64,000 nucleotides of DNA, from the NCBI RefSeq assembly GCF_900182565.1, contig NZ_FXTI01000004.1:124001-188000 (forward strand), given 5' to 3'. The notes below the pieces were generated by a model. That model was not told the DNA's origin. It did not search any database and saw only the letters and a list, made by a program, of their open reading frames with translations. This DNA comes from Melghirimyces algeriensis. Its GTDB lineage: Bacteria; Bacillota; Bacilli; Thermoactinomycetales; DSM-45169. A program made the position numbers and the translations under genes. Of this stretch, positions 17,397 through 26,403 are shown in pieces (the first letter of the stretch is position 1; the number at the start of each line of letters is the position of its first letter).

Positions 17397-17930
17397 ATGC
17401 GTATTTTCCCCCATGGAAACATTATAAATTTTGAGGCTTCAATCCGGGAAATGACAGCTCCCGAACTGGAACGCTTGATGCAAAACTTCATATCTAGGAA
17501 TACTCCCGTTATGACAGGTCTTTTGGATATGAGTGATCAAGCTGTTTATGTATACGGGAATACGGAAACAATAACATTGGATGAAGAATCAGACCGGGTT
17601 GAAATGATAGCTTGTTCAGAAGAAGGAGAGAATCGGATTGTCCGCCCATTTTCCAGTCTGGAGATCAGTCATGAAACACACTTTGATATTGAAGATCCGG
17701 ATCAAGGGGTGATAAGATTTCCGGTTTTTTATGTATCTTTTTCCAAGGGAGAAAAAGATACCGGTGAGGAAGAAACCGTCTTTTTTGCTCCCAAAGAGAT
17801 TGTCTCTTATCCATTGGATTGTGTGGTTGAATTTTGGAACCAGATTGGGGAACTGGGTCGGGATGTTCAATTTCACCCTGGAGGCTGTTCGATCTCTTCA
17901 GATTTCAGGAAATCGCTCAAAGGAAAATGA
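17397..17930 (+). CDS. Conserved hypothetical protein, 177 aa
   Basis: No domain is recognised. The protein is acidic and rich in beta-strand propensity (LLDMSDQAVYVYGN, VIRFPVFYVSFSKG), with no membrane segment or Cys cluster. AAGGAG lies about 12 nt before the ATG. It follows the acyl-CoA synthetase by 60 bp and is closed by a strong terminator. The function cannot be inferred. Confidence 0.6.
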   Translation: MRIFPHGNIINFEASIREMTAPELERLMQNFISRNTPVMTGLLDMSDQAVYVYGNTETITLDEESDRVEMIACSEEGENRIVRPFSSLEISHETHFDIEDPDQGVIRFPVFYVSFSKGEKDTGEEETVFFAPKEIVSYPLDCVVEFWNQIGELGRDVQFHPGGCSISSDFRKSLKGK

Positions 17931-17964
17931 CAAGCTGTCAGAGTTCACTATATCAGATGGACAG

Positions 17965-17995
17965 GCTGTTGACTCCGACTGTCAACAGCTTTTTT
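17965..17995 (+). terminator. Intrinsic terminator
   Basis: A perfect 9-bp stem (GCTGTTGAC with GTCAACAGC), 7-nt loop, then TTTTTTC. Confidence 0.9.
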
Positions 17996-18110
17996 CTGTA
18001 TCATCCGCTCCTGATTGTAATGATTGTCTGATCCGGTTGGGGGGAGGATAAAAGAAGGCTCCACCTGTTAATAAGAGAAAAGAAGGAAGCAAACGGAACA
18101 GGAGTGAATC

Positions 18111-19622
18111 TTGGTGTCAAACAAAAAAAAGAACCCGTTTGTCATGGTTCTCTTTGGAGGAGCAGGAGATCTTGCGAAAAGGAAATTATTTCCTGCGCTT
18201 TATGGACTTTATCGAAACGGATTCATTCATGAACATTTTTCGGTTATTGGATTGGGACGTTCCCGGAAAGGGCAAGAAGAATACCGGCAGATTGTTCGCC
18301 AATCGGTGAATGAGCATTTTCGCATGTCCGTAAACGACCCGGAAGAACTGAACTCATTTTCGATGAAGTTTGATTATATTTCGCTGGATGTTCACGATTT
18401 GGATGGATACCAAAGATTAAGGGAGTGGTTGGAAATCCGGGAAAAAGAGGTGAATATCCCTGTAAATCGCCTCTTTTATCTAGCGATTTCCCCCAAACTG
18501 TTTGGGCAGGTTTCCAAAAACCTGAAAATAGCGGGTCTTACAGAAGGAAACGGATGGAATCGCTTGGTCATCGAAAAGCCTTTTGGTCATGATTATGAAT
18601 CCGCAAAGGAACTGAACAATCAAATTCGAACGTCCTTTGCCGAAGAAGAGATTTACCGAATTGATCACTACTTGGGAAAAGAAATGGTTCAGAACATCCA
18701 GATGATCCGTTTTGCTAATACGCTCTTTGAAAACATGTGGAACAACCGGTACATCAGTAATATTCAAATTACTGCCAGTGAAACGGTGGGGGTGGGAGAT
18801 CGCGCCCAATACTATGATCATGCTGGAGCTCTGCGGGATATGGTGCAAAATCATATTCTCCAAATGGTAACACTGGTGGCGATGGAGCCTCCCAGTCGAC
18901 TGAAACCGGAAGCGATTCATGATGAAAAAGTAAAGGTGCTTCGCTCCCTTCGCCGATGGAAAAATGAAGATGTGCTTCAAAACATGATCAGAGGCCAGTA
19001 TACGAAAGGGTTCATCGGTGGTCAACCGCTTCCGTCCTATCGGGAAGAAGAGGGGGTTCAAAATGACTCCGTCAATGAAACGTTTGTGTCAGGCAGACTG
19101 TTGATTGACAATTTTCGTTGGTCCGGTGTTCCCTTTTACATCCGAACCGGAAAGCGGATGTATCGGAAAGAAACAGTGGTTGTCGTTCAATTTAAAAATG
19201 TGCCGGATAATCTTTATTTCAATAAAAATAATGCATTGGAACCGAATCTGTTAATTATAAATATCAATCCAAAAGAAGGTCTCTCACTTCAGATCAATGC
19301 GAAACAACCGGGAACAGTGAGTGAAGTGGTTCCCATAAGAATGGATTTTTGTCATGATAGTAAGGAGGGATTGCCAGAAGCCTATGAAAGCTTGCTTCAT
19401 GATGCAACGGAAGGGGACAGAACTTATTTTACGCATTGGGAAGAAGTGGCGCTTGCCTGGAAATTTATTGACCCGATTCGAAAAGTGTGGGACGGACTGG
19501 ATGAGTCGACTCTTTCCTATTATGAAGCGGGTTCAACCGGTCCAAAAGAGTCGGATCTGCTTCTGAAAAAGGAAGGGTTTCATTGGCATGATTTGGGTGA
19601 ACAGCATGGGTCTAGCAAATGA
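18111..19622 (+). CDS. zwf: Glucose-6-phosphate 1-dehydrogenase
   Basis: 503 aa, normal length. The N-terminal NADP-binding motif FGGAGDLAKRKLFPALY and the active-site signature RIDHYLGKE (near residues 183-191) are both present. It oxidises glucose-6-phosphate to 6-phosphogluconolactone, the entry to the oxidative pentose phosphate pathway; transketolase of the same pathway is encoded 22 kb away. The start is TTG 18111 or the adjacent GTG 18114, behind AGGAG. It is followed at 26 nt by a cyclase-family gene, probably co-transcribed. Confidence 0.95.
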   Translation: MVSNKKKNPFVMVLFGGAGDLAKRKLFPALYGLYRNGFIHEHFSVIGLGRSRKGQEEYRQIVRQSVNEHFRMSVNDPEELNSFSMKFDYISLDVHDLDGYQRLREWLEIREKEVNIPVNRLFYLAISPKLFGQVSKNLKIAGLTEGNGWNRLVIEKPFGHDYESAKELNNQIRTSFAEEEIYRIDHYLGKEMVQNIQMIRFANTLFENMWNNRYISNIQITASETVGVGDRAQYYDHAGALRDMVQNHILQMVTLVAMEPPSRLKPEAIHDEKVKVLRSLRRWKNEDVLQNMIRGQYTKGFIGGQPLPSYREEEGVQNDSVNETFVSGRLLIDNFRWSGVPFYIRTGKRMYRKETVVVVQFKNVPDNLYFNKNNALEPNLLIININPKEGLSLQINAKQPGTVSEVVPIRMDFCHDSKEGLPEAYESLLHDATEGDRTYFTHWEEVALAWKFIDPIRKVWDGLDESTLSYYEAGSTGPKESDLLLKKEGFHWHDLGEQHGSSK

Positions 19623-19648
19623 ATGGGAACAGAAGGGGGAAGTCACCA

Positions 19649-20290
19649 ATGGGTTATCAGGTCTATGATGTATCCATGTCGATTCATGAAGGAATGCCTG
19701 TTTACAAGAATAAACCGGAAAAAAAACCGCTGATTCAGGTGGTTCAGGACTTTGAGACAAGCCCTGCCAGGGAATCCCGAATTCAGTTGGATGTTCACAC
19801 CGGAACGCATGTGGATTCACCATTGCATATGCTGCCTGATGGTGGAACGATGGAGACATTAAATATTGAAAAGTTGACAGGCACCTGCCGTGTGTTGGAT
19901 TTGACGGAAGTGAAAAACGGTATTACGCGTTCAGATTTGGAGGGCAAAGGAATTGAAAAAGGGGATTTTGTCCTTTTAAAAACACGAAATTCCGACAGCG
20001 AATCGTTTGATTTTGAGTTTGTCTTTCTGGCTGAAGATGGTGCCTCCTATTTGGCATCTTTAGGTGTTCGGGGAGTCGGGATTGATGCACTGGGTGTGGA
20101 ACGGAGCCAGCCGGGCCATCCGACCCATAAAATTTTGTTCAAAGCTGGTGTGCTCATTTTGGAAGGACTGCGCTTGAAGGAGGTCCCAGAAGGAGAGTAT
20201 TTTATGGTAGCGGCTCCGATTAAACTGAAGGACACGGAAGCTGCACCGGCACGGGTTCTTTTGTTTAAAGGACTATCCGTAACAGGATGA
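19649..20290 (+). CDS. Cyclase family (kynurenine formamidase-like) metal hydrolase
   Basis: 213 aa. The zinc-binding signature HTGTHVDSP lies near residues 50-58 and the family pattern continues with GVDALGVE-like and KILFKAGVLILEGL segments. Family members hydrolyse N-formylkynurenine or related amides using metal ions; no other tryptophan-catabolism gene is nearby, so the substrate is open. ATG 19649 has GGGGGAAG 6 nt upstream. It is closed by a terminator. Confidence 0.85.
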   Translation: MGYQVYDVSMSIHEGMPVYKNKPEKKPLIQVVQDFETSPARESRIQLDVHTGTHVDSPLHMLPDGGTMETLNIEKLTGTCRVLDLTEVKNGITRSDLEGKGIEKGDFVLLKTRNSDSESFDFEFVFLAEDGASYLASLGVRGVGIDALGVERSQPGHPTHKILFKAGVLILEGLRLKEVPEGEYFMVAAPIKLKDTEAAPARVLLFKGLSVTG

Positions 20291-20335
20291 GCGTCAAGTC
20301 CGATCGTTTTTTATACTCATTTTGTCATGAACCTC

Positions 20336-20358
20336 ACCGCCCATTTGGGCGGTTTTTT
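20336..20358 (+). terminator. Intrinsic terminator
   Basis: A 7-bp stem ACCGCCC/GGGCGGT with a 4-nt loop runs straight into TTTTTT. The sequence just upstream (TTTGTCATGAACCTC) matches the right end of the repeat elements at 31.5 and 46.4 kb. Confidence 0.9.
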
Positions 20359-20461
20359 CATGTCGCCCATTTTGTACTGTGTTGGGTGATTGTCCTGTGC
20401 AAATCCGGGCGAGTCACATACATCTAGGATGTAAGGGTACGAAATAGAGGAGGGTCTTTCC

Positions 20462-20791
20462 ATGGCTAGTTCAGGACCGACAAAGAAAGATTTTGCTGAC
20501 TTAATCAATCAGATGATGGGACAAAATGTCGTCAATAGTCAATTGCTGGACCAAGTGTTGAAAGAAGCCAAAAAGGGATATCATCAACAAGGGTTGGAAG
20601 GCTTTTTTGAATATATTCGTAACTTAACAAATATTCCATTAAGCAATACGGAATTGAAACAGTTGATGGATATTGTTATTGGTGCAGGGACCCCGGATCA
20701 AGCACTCAACCATTTAGTCAATCAAAAATGGATCTCGAAAGATAAAGCGGAAACCATTGAACGGAAAATTGGTTCCCAAGGGAAGAGATAG
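20462..20791 (+). CDS. Small helical protein, 109 aa, unknown function
   Basis: An all-helical, soluble protein (DFADLINQMMGQNVV, LEGFFEYIRNLTN, ALNHLVNQKWISKDKAE) without a recognised domain. A strong AGGAGGG RBS precedes the ATG. It is convergent with the next small gene, across a shared hairpin. Possibly a sporulation-associated protein, but there is no direct evidence. Confidence 0.65.
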   Translation: MASSGPTKKDFADLINQMMGQNVVNSQLLDQVLKEAKKGYHQQGLEGFFEYIRNLTNIPLSNTELKQLMDIVIGAGTPDQALNHLVNQKWISKDKAETIERKIGSQGKR

Positions 20792-20814
20792 ATTGGAGAT
20801 ATCGATAAAACAGA

Positions 20815-20833
20815 GTGGGCTCTCTGAGCCCAC
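20815..20833. terminator. Hairpin between convergent genes
   Basis: A perfect 8-bp stem GTGGGCTC/GAGCCCAC with a 3-nt loop lies between the ends of two convergent genes. T-tracts are weak on both sides. Confidence 0.55.
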
Positions 20834-20841
20834 CATGTAAG

Positions 20842-21288
20842 TTATTTACGACGCTTTTTCGCTTTTTTGTTTTTTAACACTTGATCCACGATTTTTATCA
20901 TACCGGGGGCATTGATCAGATCATATAAACTGTCTCCATCCTTTGAAAACGGTTTGGGAGTCGATGTATTCTCTTTATCGCCCTTTTGGTTGTTGATCGA
21001 CGGACGCTTGGAATCAGGTGACTTAGACGGTTGTTCTCCTGAAGAATTGGGATTCATTTTGGAAATGGACTGGATAAATTCCTCAAATACCTTTTCATTT
21101 TTCATAGCATGGCTCAAGTTTGTCATTGCGGCCAACCATTGTTCCATTTTTGCGCTGGCGGAGGAAATTTCGCGGGAAAGGTTCCGTATTTCTTCCATCC
21201 GTCCGGTTATGGACGCTTCTTCAGAAGTAAAAGGTGTTTGGCGAGGAAATTGACGTTTTCTTCGATTATAGATTCTGGATTGTTTCAA
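20842..21288 (-). CDS. Hypothetical basic protein, 148 aa
   Basis: Basic ends (RRKRQFPRQ near the start, KNKKAKKRRK at the end) flank a helical middle and a disordered Ser/Pro/Lys linker; near the C-terminus is GDSLYDLINAPGMIKIVDQVL. The start is taken as TTG 21288 with GAGGAG 10 nt upstream; GTG 21297 is too close to the SD. The family is not recognised. Confidence 0.6.
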   Translation of the reverse strand: MKQSRIYNRRKRQFPRQTPFTSEEASITGRMEEIRNLSREISSASAKMEQWLAAMTNLSHAMKNEKVFEEFIQSISKMNPNSSGEQPSKSPDSKRPSINNQKGDKENTSTPKPFSKDGDSLYDLINAPGMIKIVDQVLKNKKAKKRRK

Positions 21289-21372
21289 ATGTACCACACT
21301 CCTCAGATGCGATTTGCTCTCATAGATTATTCCATTCCGGTCTTAAAAGTGAGATAAGGAGTTGAACGGAAG

Positions 21373-22512
21373 ATGCCGAATCCAGATTGGTTTCAAAGAT
21401 CATTCCCCAAATTCAGGAAGGCAAACAGGATTCGCAAGATTTTTTATTTGAGAAATTTCAGCAATGTAAAACGGTGTATTCGACAAATCCAACGGTCTGG
21501 GGGAAGACCTGTACGTGTTCTTCCGCATTTAGGGATCATTGTCGGGGAATTCCCAGAGAAGAAGGATGTTTACAGTTTGGAAAGACATCCTGATGTGGTT
21601 CACTGGGAAATGGACTCCCATGTGAATATTACGGACCCATATGCAGGAGAGATTATTGAAGGGACTACCCAGCATCTTCCATGGGGCATCCGGGATGTGG
21701 GTGCCAATAAGGTGTGGCCTTATACAAAGGGTCGGGGAGTTAAAATCGCAGTGATTGATACTGGGATTGACAATGAACATCCTGCCATTAAAAAAAACTA
21801 CAGTGGTGGAGTCAATATCTTGTCTCCGATGTTTACCCCCCATGATTACAACGGACACGGAACGCACGTAGCCGGTACGATTGCAGGACGGGCGGAGGCT
21901 ATGAATGTCATCGGGGTGGCTCCGCGGGTACATCTCTATGCAGTTAAGGCATTCAACCGGAAAGGAAGTGCAAATCTTTCCGATCTCCTCAGTGCCATCA
22001 ACTGGTGTATCGAAAATGAGATGGATGTAGTCAATATGAGCTTTGGAATGGCAAAAGTGAGTGATAGCTTGGGGCAAGCCATTCAAACTGCTTATCGAAA
22101 AGGAATTGTGATGGTGGCCGCAGCTGGTAACCAAGGAACATCTGATCATGTCGATTATCCAGCACGATTTAATGAAACAATTGGGGTGACGGCCACCACC
22201 AAGGACGGATCAATTGCTTCCTTCAGCAACACAGGGAAAGAAGTGGATATAGCGGCTCCTGGAGAAAAAATTTCTTCCGCTTGGTTGAATACAACGATTC
22301 GGGACATGAGTGGAACTTCGATGGCCGTTCCTCATGTAAGTGGAACAGCGGCTCTTTTGCTATACCTTCGACCGGATCTGACTCCAGATCACGTAAAGGA
22401 TTTGATGATTCAAGCGACAACACCAATCAAGGGCTGTTCTGATTACGGAAAATTGAGTTCCTATCGCTCAATCCAATACCTTGCATACAATATGGGTCGA
22501 TTTATTCCTTAA
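21373..22512 (+). CDS. Subtilisin-like serine protease (S8)
   Basis: 379 aa without a signal peptide. An N-terminal I9-like prodomain (about 25-90) precedes the catalytic domain: Asp129 in VIDTGID, His162 in NGHGTHVAGT, oxyanion Asn253 in AAAGNQ and Ser316 in SGTSMAVPH. All catalytic residues are present. The absence of an export signal suggests an intracellular or mother-cell/forespore enzyme. It is convergent with a second subtilase, overlapping by 11 nt at the 3' ends. Confidence 0.9.
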   Translation: MPNPDWFQRSFPKFRKANRIRKIFYLRNFSNVKRCIRQIQRSGGRPVRVLPHLGIIVGEFPEKKDVYSLERHPDVVHWEMDSHVNITDPYAGEIIEGTTQHLPWGIRDVGANKVWPYTKGRGVKIAVIDTGIDNEHPAIKKNYSGGVNILSPMFTPHDYNGHGTHVAGTIAGRAEAMNVIGVAPRVHLYAVKAFNRKGSANLSDLLSAINWCIENEMDVVNMSFGMAKVSDSLGQAIQTAYRKGIVMVAAAGNQGTSDHVDYPARFNETIGVTATTKDGSIASFSNTGKEVDIAAPGEKISSAWLNTTIRDMSGTSMAVPHVSGTAALLLYLRPDLTPDHVKDLMIQATTPIKGCSDYGKLSSYRSIQYLAYNMGRFIP

Positions 22513-23794
22513 ACCAGTTGGAGTGCATTTGGGCAATGCCTGCACCTTGTGTGTTGGAGGGAAGTTGGAGACTTTTTGCTGAACGGATCAAGGCTTGCTT
22601 CACCTCATTTGGACTCCAGTCCGGATGTTGTGTCAGTAGAACAGCGGCCATGCCGGCTACAATCGGGGTTGCCATGGATGTTCCGGAAAGCGTAGTGTAG
22701 TGGCGGTTCATCCGGCTGTCTGGGGACATTTTATCAATATAGGAACGTGCAACGCGCAGGGAAGTAATATTGCTTCCGGGGGCTACAATATCCGGTTTTG
22801 TTATCCCGTCCGGGGTGGGTCCGCGGCTGGAAAAAGGAGCGATACTATCATCATTTTTGTTGGTTGTCTTTTTATCATCGATGGCTCCCACAGTGATAAT
22901 CTGAGGATGGATGCCTGGACTGGAAATGGTCCTTGGTTCCGGACCATCATTTCCGGCAGCGGCAACCACGATCATACCGGAATCCCAAGCTTTTTCCGCA
23001 ATCTGTGCTACGGGGTCGTCTTGATAGGAATCATTGGTTTGGCTTCCAAGCGATAAAGAGATCACTCGGATATTGTATGTTTGCTGATTGGCAATACACC
23101 ATTCCATGGCGGCAATAACATCTGAGAGATTTCCGGACCCGGTTTTACCAAGCACTTTCACTCCCACGATTTTTGCCCCAGGGGCAGGCCCTTTGTATTT
23201 TCCCTCTGAAGAATAGCCATTTCCTGCAGCACAACCAGCGCAGTGTGTCCCGTGTCCATTATCATCGTAAGGCTTTGTTTTTCCTTTTACAAAATCCTTG
23301 AAAGCAATAATTCGTGAATTCGGCTTCATCAAATCGGGATGAGGGTGAACTCCAGTATCTATAATTGCAATTCCAGCTTTTTCTCCAGTGTTTTCGTGTG
23401 ACCAACCCATCGGGGCATTTACTGTGGAGGAAGCAGTATCCAACAGTGCATAGACTTTACGATCCAGATAAACTTTTTTTACTTCAGATAGATTCATCAT
23501 TTTGTGCAGTTGAGTCAGGTTCAGTTTCATTTTAAATGTATGAATAGAACGAAAATAATCGACTGGAGAATACATGTTCTGAAGTGAATGTTCAAATTGA
23601 GAACTGACAGAGTTTTGATCCACTTGGACAAGGACAGGAACCTGAGTCATTCGATTTAAGAAAGACAACGAAGATCGATGAAGCAAACATGGAATATATC
23701 GGAGAATGTGTAACCGTTGAATCAATGAGGTGCGCAAAGAAGAATCCATTCTTTTTCCATGTTCACGAATCCACTGATAATGGGTTTGAGACAT
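22502..23794 (-). CDS. AprX-like serine protease (S8)
   Basis: 430 aa, resembling B. subtilis AprX over the full length. Shared features include KVYLDRKVYALLDTA before the catalytic domain, IIDTGVHPHPDL, the run DDNGHGTHCAG, VAAAGNDGPEPRTISSPG and LSGTSMATPI. All of the Asp/His/Ser triad is present, and no signal peptide. AprX is a stationary-phase alkaline protease of unclear role. The start is ATG 23794, with GGGAG 9-10 nt upstream; an earlier ATG at 23845 lacks an RBS. Confidence 0.88.
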   Translation of the reverse strand: MSQTHYQWIREHGKRMDSSLRTSLIQRLHILRYIPCLLHRSSLSFLNRMTQVPVLVQVDQNSVSSQFEHSLQNMYSPVDYFRSIHTFKMKLNLTQLHKMMNLSEVKKVYLDRKVYALLDTASSTVNAPMGWSHENTGEKAGIAIIDTGVHPHPDLMKPNSRIIAFKDFVKGKTKPYDDNGHGTHCAGCAAGNGYSSEGKYKGPAPGAKIVGVKVLGKTGSGNLSDVIAAMEWCIANQQTYNIRVISLSLGSQTNDSYQDDPVAQIAEKAWDSGMIVVAAAGNDGPEPRTISSPGIHPQIITVGAIDDKKTTNKNDDSIAPFSSRGPTPDGITKPDIVAPGSNITSLRVARSYIDKMSPDSRMNRHYTTLSGTSMATPIVAGMAAVLLTQHPDWSPNEVKQALIRSAKSLQLPSNTQGAGIAQMHSNWFKE

Positions 23795-24058
23795 AGGTAT
23801 TATCTCCCATCTATGAAGGTTCTTTTTTTGTAAAGTATGATTCATAGAAGAAGAGAGTCACCTCACCTGTCCAGTTTTAAATACAGGTGATCATTGACAA
23901 GGCGAGGTATATGGAATCCCAGACTCTATTTTCACACGCTTTTTTCTTTGCTGAGCAGTTAGAATGAGTCAGTTAATAACCTGGCGACACAAAATGGAGT
24001 TGTTATGTTAAACTTAAAATTGCCAATCGTTATGGACAGAGAGGCTGGAAAAGAATAA

Positions 24059-26038
24059 ATGATCAGACCCAAATCAAAAACTGTCGGACACAGGGAGATG
24101 AATGTTCATCGCCTTCACGTCTTGTGGCTGATCGTTTTTTTATTGTTTGTGGCTTTGCTTCTTCGCCTTTCTTGGGTTCAATTGGGTGAAGGAGAAAAAT
24201 TTTCAAAGATGGCAGACCAAAACAATTATAAGCAGATTCCCGTGGTCGCTCCCCGCGGGCGTATATACGATACAAACGGGAATCTTGTCGTGGGAAATCG
24301 ATCCCTTTTTTCTGCCATTTATTTGGAAACGGATGAGGGAAAAAAAGAAAAGCTGCAAACCGCAAAAAATCTGGCTCAAACGTTGGAGATGCCAGTAAAA
24401 GACGTTTTGGAGAAGATGGACGTGGGACTGGATGTCAAGGGAAATACAGTTCCCAGAAATCAACCTCCCTACTATCCCAAAAAAATCAAGGATCGATTAA
24501 CGAAAAAAGAAGTGGTAAAGCTTTCGGAAAAACCATCCGATTACAAAGGGGTAAATGTTTTTCTGGAACCCCTCAGGGAGTATCGTAAAGATACTTTTGC
24601 CGTTCAAACCATTGGATATGTACGTCCCTTTGCGGGGGCCAAAACATCCCTGGAAAGGTACAAAAAAGCAGGAGAAAAGTCGGATAACGGTGGATATCTC
24701 GACTGGGAGTCCGTTGGGGTGGACGGAATTGAATACAGTTTCCAAAACCAGCTTCGGGGTCAAAATGGGTACAAGGTGGTTCGCGTTAATTCCACTGGAA
24801 AACCGATTGAAGTGATCAAAGAAGTGAAACCTTTGCCTGGAAATGACCTAGTTCTTACTCTGGACGAAACCATGCAGCTGGAGACAGAAGCATTTATTGA
24901 AAAACAACTTCGTTGGTTGCGAAACGAAGCTCCCGGTCGCCACCGGGCTCCCTATGCACGGAATGCCTACGCAGTGGCAATGGAAGTCAAAACAGGAAAA
25001 ATTCGCAGTATGGTGAGCTATCCCGATTATGATCCAAATATATGGAATGGAAAAGTTTCATCCAAAGACTATCAGCGATTGACGTATACCATGCGCAATG
25101 GAACGATTATGGAGGCCCCTTATGATGCCCGTTATGCGCAAAATCCGGAAAAGGAACATAAACGGCATCCGTTTTCCGTCCTTCCGCTGGGATCTACTTT
25201 TAAGCCAATGATGTCTTTAATGGCATTGAATGAAGGTTTAATAGGTCCCCATAGCGTTTTCCAGGACCCAGGCACATACTATTACGCCCCGGCCACTCCC
25301 CCTGTACGAAATTCAGGGAATCATAACTACGGTCTTCTCAATGTTCAAAAGGCTCTTCAGAAATCAGCCAATACCTTCTTCGCTTGGAATGCCAATAAAT
25401 GGTATCGAGAAGAAGGAAAAAAGAGTTTGAAAAAATTCAAGGATTATACTCATCAGTTCGGCCTGGGAGTCCCAACACAGGTTCCTCTGAAAGGCGAACA
25501 GGATGGAACGGAGGATTATCTATCCATCGCTGATCACTACTCTCCTATGGGAGCGATGGTATTGGGGTCCTTTGGACAGGCCCAACGCTATACAACCATG
25601 CAGCTTGCTCAGTATACGGCTACATTGGCCAATGATGGAAAACGGATGAAGCCTCTTTTGGTGGAAACGGTTAAGAATTATAAGGGAAAGGTGATCAAAA
25701 CCTTTGAACCGGAAGTTTTAAACCGTGCAAAAATCGACCCCATTCATTTTCAGACGGTAAAAGAAGGAATGGTTAAAGTGACCCAGCCAGGGGGGACAGC
25801 TTCCCGCTTGTTCCGGTCATTGCCTTTTCAAGTGGCTGCCAAGACAGGAACTTCTGAGCAGGATATTCCCGGCCGGGGTCGGGTGGAAAATTCAGTGTTT
25901 ATCGCTTTTGCTCCAGCGAAAGATCCGGAGATCGCAGTTGCAGTTGTTGTTCCGGAAGGTGGATATGGAGGGATTGCTGCTGGGCCGATTGCTGAAAAGA
26001 TGATTAAGTTATATTACCAGGAATATATGAAAAAATAA
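24059..26038 (+). CDS. Class B penicillin-binding protein (PBP2-like transpeptidase)
   Basis: 659 aa. One N-terminal membrane anchor (about 18-40) is followed by a dimerisation domain starting APRGRIYDTNGN and a transpeptidase domain with the nucleophile STFK (Ser379, Lys382), SAN near 440 and KTG at 595-597. It cross-links peptidoglycan outside the membrane. It resembles the elongation/sporulation PBP2 group more than FtsI-type enzymes (no PASTA domains), so a role in cell shape or spore cortex is possible. The start is ATG 24059, although its RBS is weak. Confidence 0.88.
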   Translation: MIRPKSKTVGHREMNVHRLHVLWLIVFLLFVALLLRLSWVQLGEGEKFSKMADQNNYKQIPVVAPRGRIYDTNGNLVVGNRSLFSAIYLETDEGKKEKLQTAKNLAQTLEMPVKDVLEKMDVGLDVKGNTVPRNQPPYYPKKIKDRLTKKEVVKLSEKPSDYKGVNVFLEPLREYRKDTFAVQTIGYVRPFAGAKTSLERYKKAGEKSDNGGYLDWESVGVDGIEYSFQNQLRGQNGYKVVRVNSTGKPIEVIKEVKPLPGNDLVLTLDETMQLETEAFIEKQLRWLRNEAPGRHRAPYARNAYAVAMEVKTGKIRSMVSYPDYDPNIWNGKVSSKDYQRLTYTMRNGTIMEAPYDARYAQNPEKEHKRHPFSVLPLGSTFKPMMSLMALNEGLIGPHSVFQDPGTYYYAPATPPVRNSGNHNYGLLNVQKALQKSANTFFAWNANKWYREEGKKSLKKFKDYTHQFGLGVPTQVPLKGEQDGTEDYLSIADHYSPMGAMVLGSFGQAQRYTTMQLAQYTATLANDGKRMKPLLVETVKNYKGKVIKTFEPEVLNRAKIDPIHFQTVKEGMVKVTQPGGTASRLFRSLPFQVAAKTGTSEQDIPGRGRVENSVFIAFAPAKDPEIAVAVVVPEGGYGGIAAGPIAEKMIKLYYQEYMKK

Positions 26039-26084
26039 ATTGTATCTTTGTCCCGCGATCAGGCGATTCGAATGGAAAGGAAAA

Positions 26085-26115
26085 AATCCCATCCCGCTAT
26101 GCGCGGGATGGGATT
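26085..26115. terminator. Bidirectional intrinsic terminator
   Basis: A perfect 13-bp stem (26085-26097 with 26103-26115). AAAAAA precedes it on the plus strand, so on the minus strand the hairpin is followed by TTTTTT. It closes the gamma-SASP gene and probably also the PBP gene. Confidence 0.9.
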
Positions 26116-26129
26116 CGCTGTCATTCATA

Positions 26130-26324
26130 TTATTGTTGGTTTTGATTCTTTTTCGCTTGAGATTGCTGGTTCTGTTGACGAACTTTTTGAGCGTTCGTCT
26201 CAGTAGCAAACTCATTTTGAAATTGTTGCTGTTGTTGCTGCGGAGAAGCCTGAGCAGATTGGCGGTTTTGCTGGCGCACTTTTTGGGCATTGGTTTTGGC
26301 AGCGCCTTTGGGTTGATAAGCCAT
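26130..26324 (-). CDS. sspE: Gamma-type small acid-soluble spore protein
   Basis: 64 aa, starting MAYQPKGAAKTNAQKVRQQN and containing two copies of a TNAQKVRQQNxQS unit around a poly-Gln stretch and a FQNEFATE segment, the target of GPR protease. Gamma SASPs do not bind DNA and serve as an amino-acid reserve during germination. The start is ATG 26324 behind GGAGGTG; a longer frame to 26405 is not supported. It is divergent from psd. Confidence 0.93.
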   Translation of the reverse strand: MAYQPKGAAKTNAQKVRQQNRQSAQASPQQQQQQFQNEFATETNAQKVRQQNQQSQAKKNQNQQ

Positions 26325-26403
26325 TTTTTTATCACCTCCGTGTTTAGTATTGTGTCCAGAATAAGGGGTTTCACTCGATACATTTATTGCCTTGGGAGGT
26401 ATC

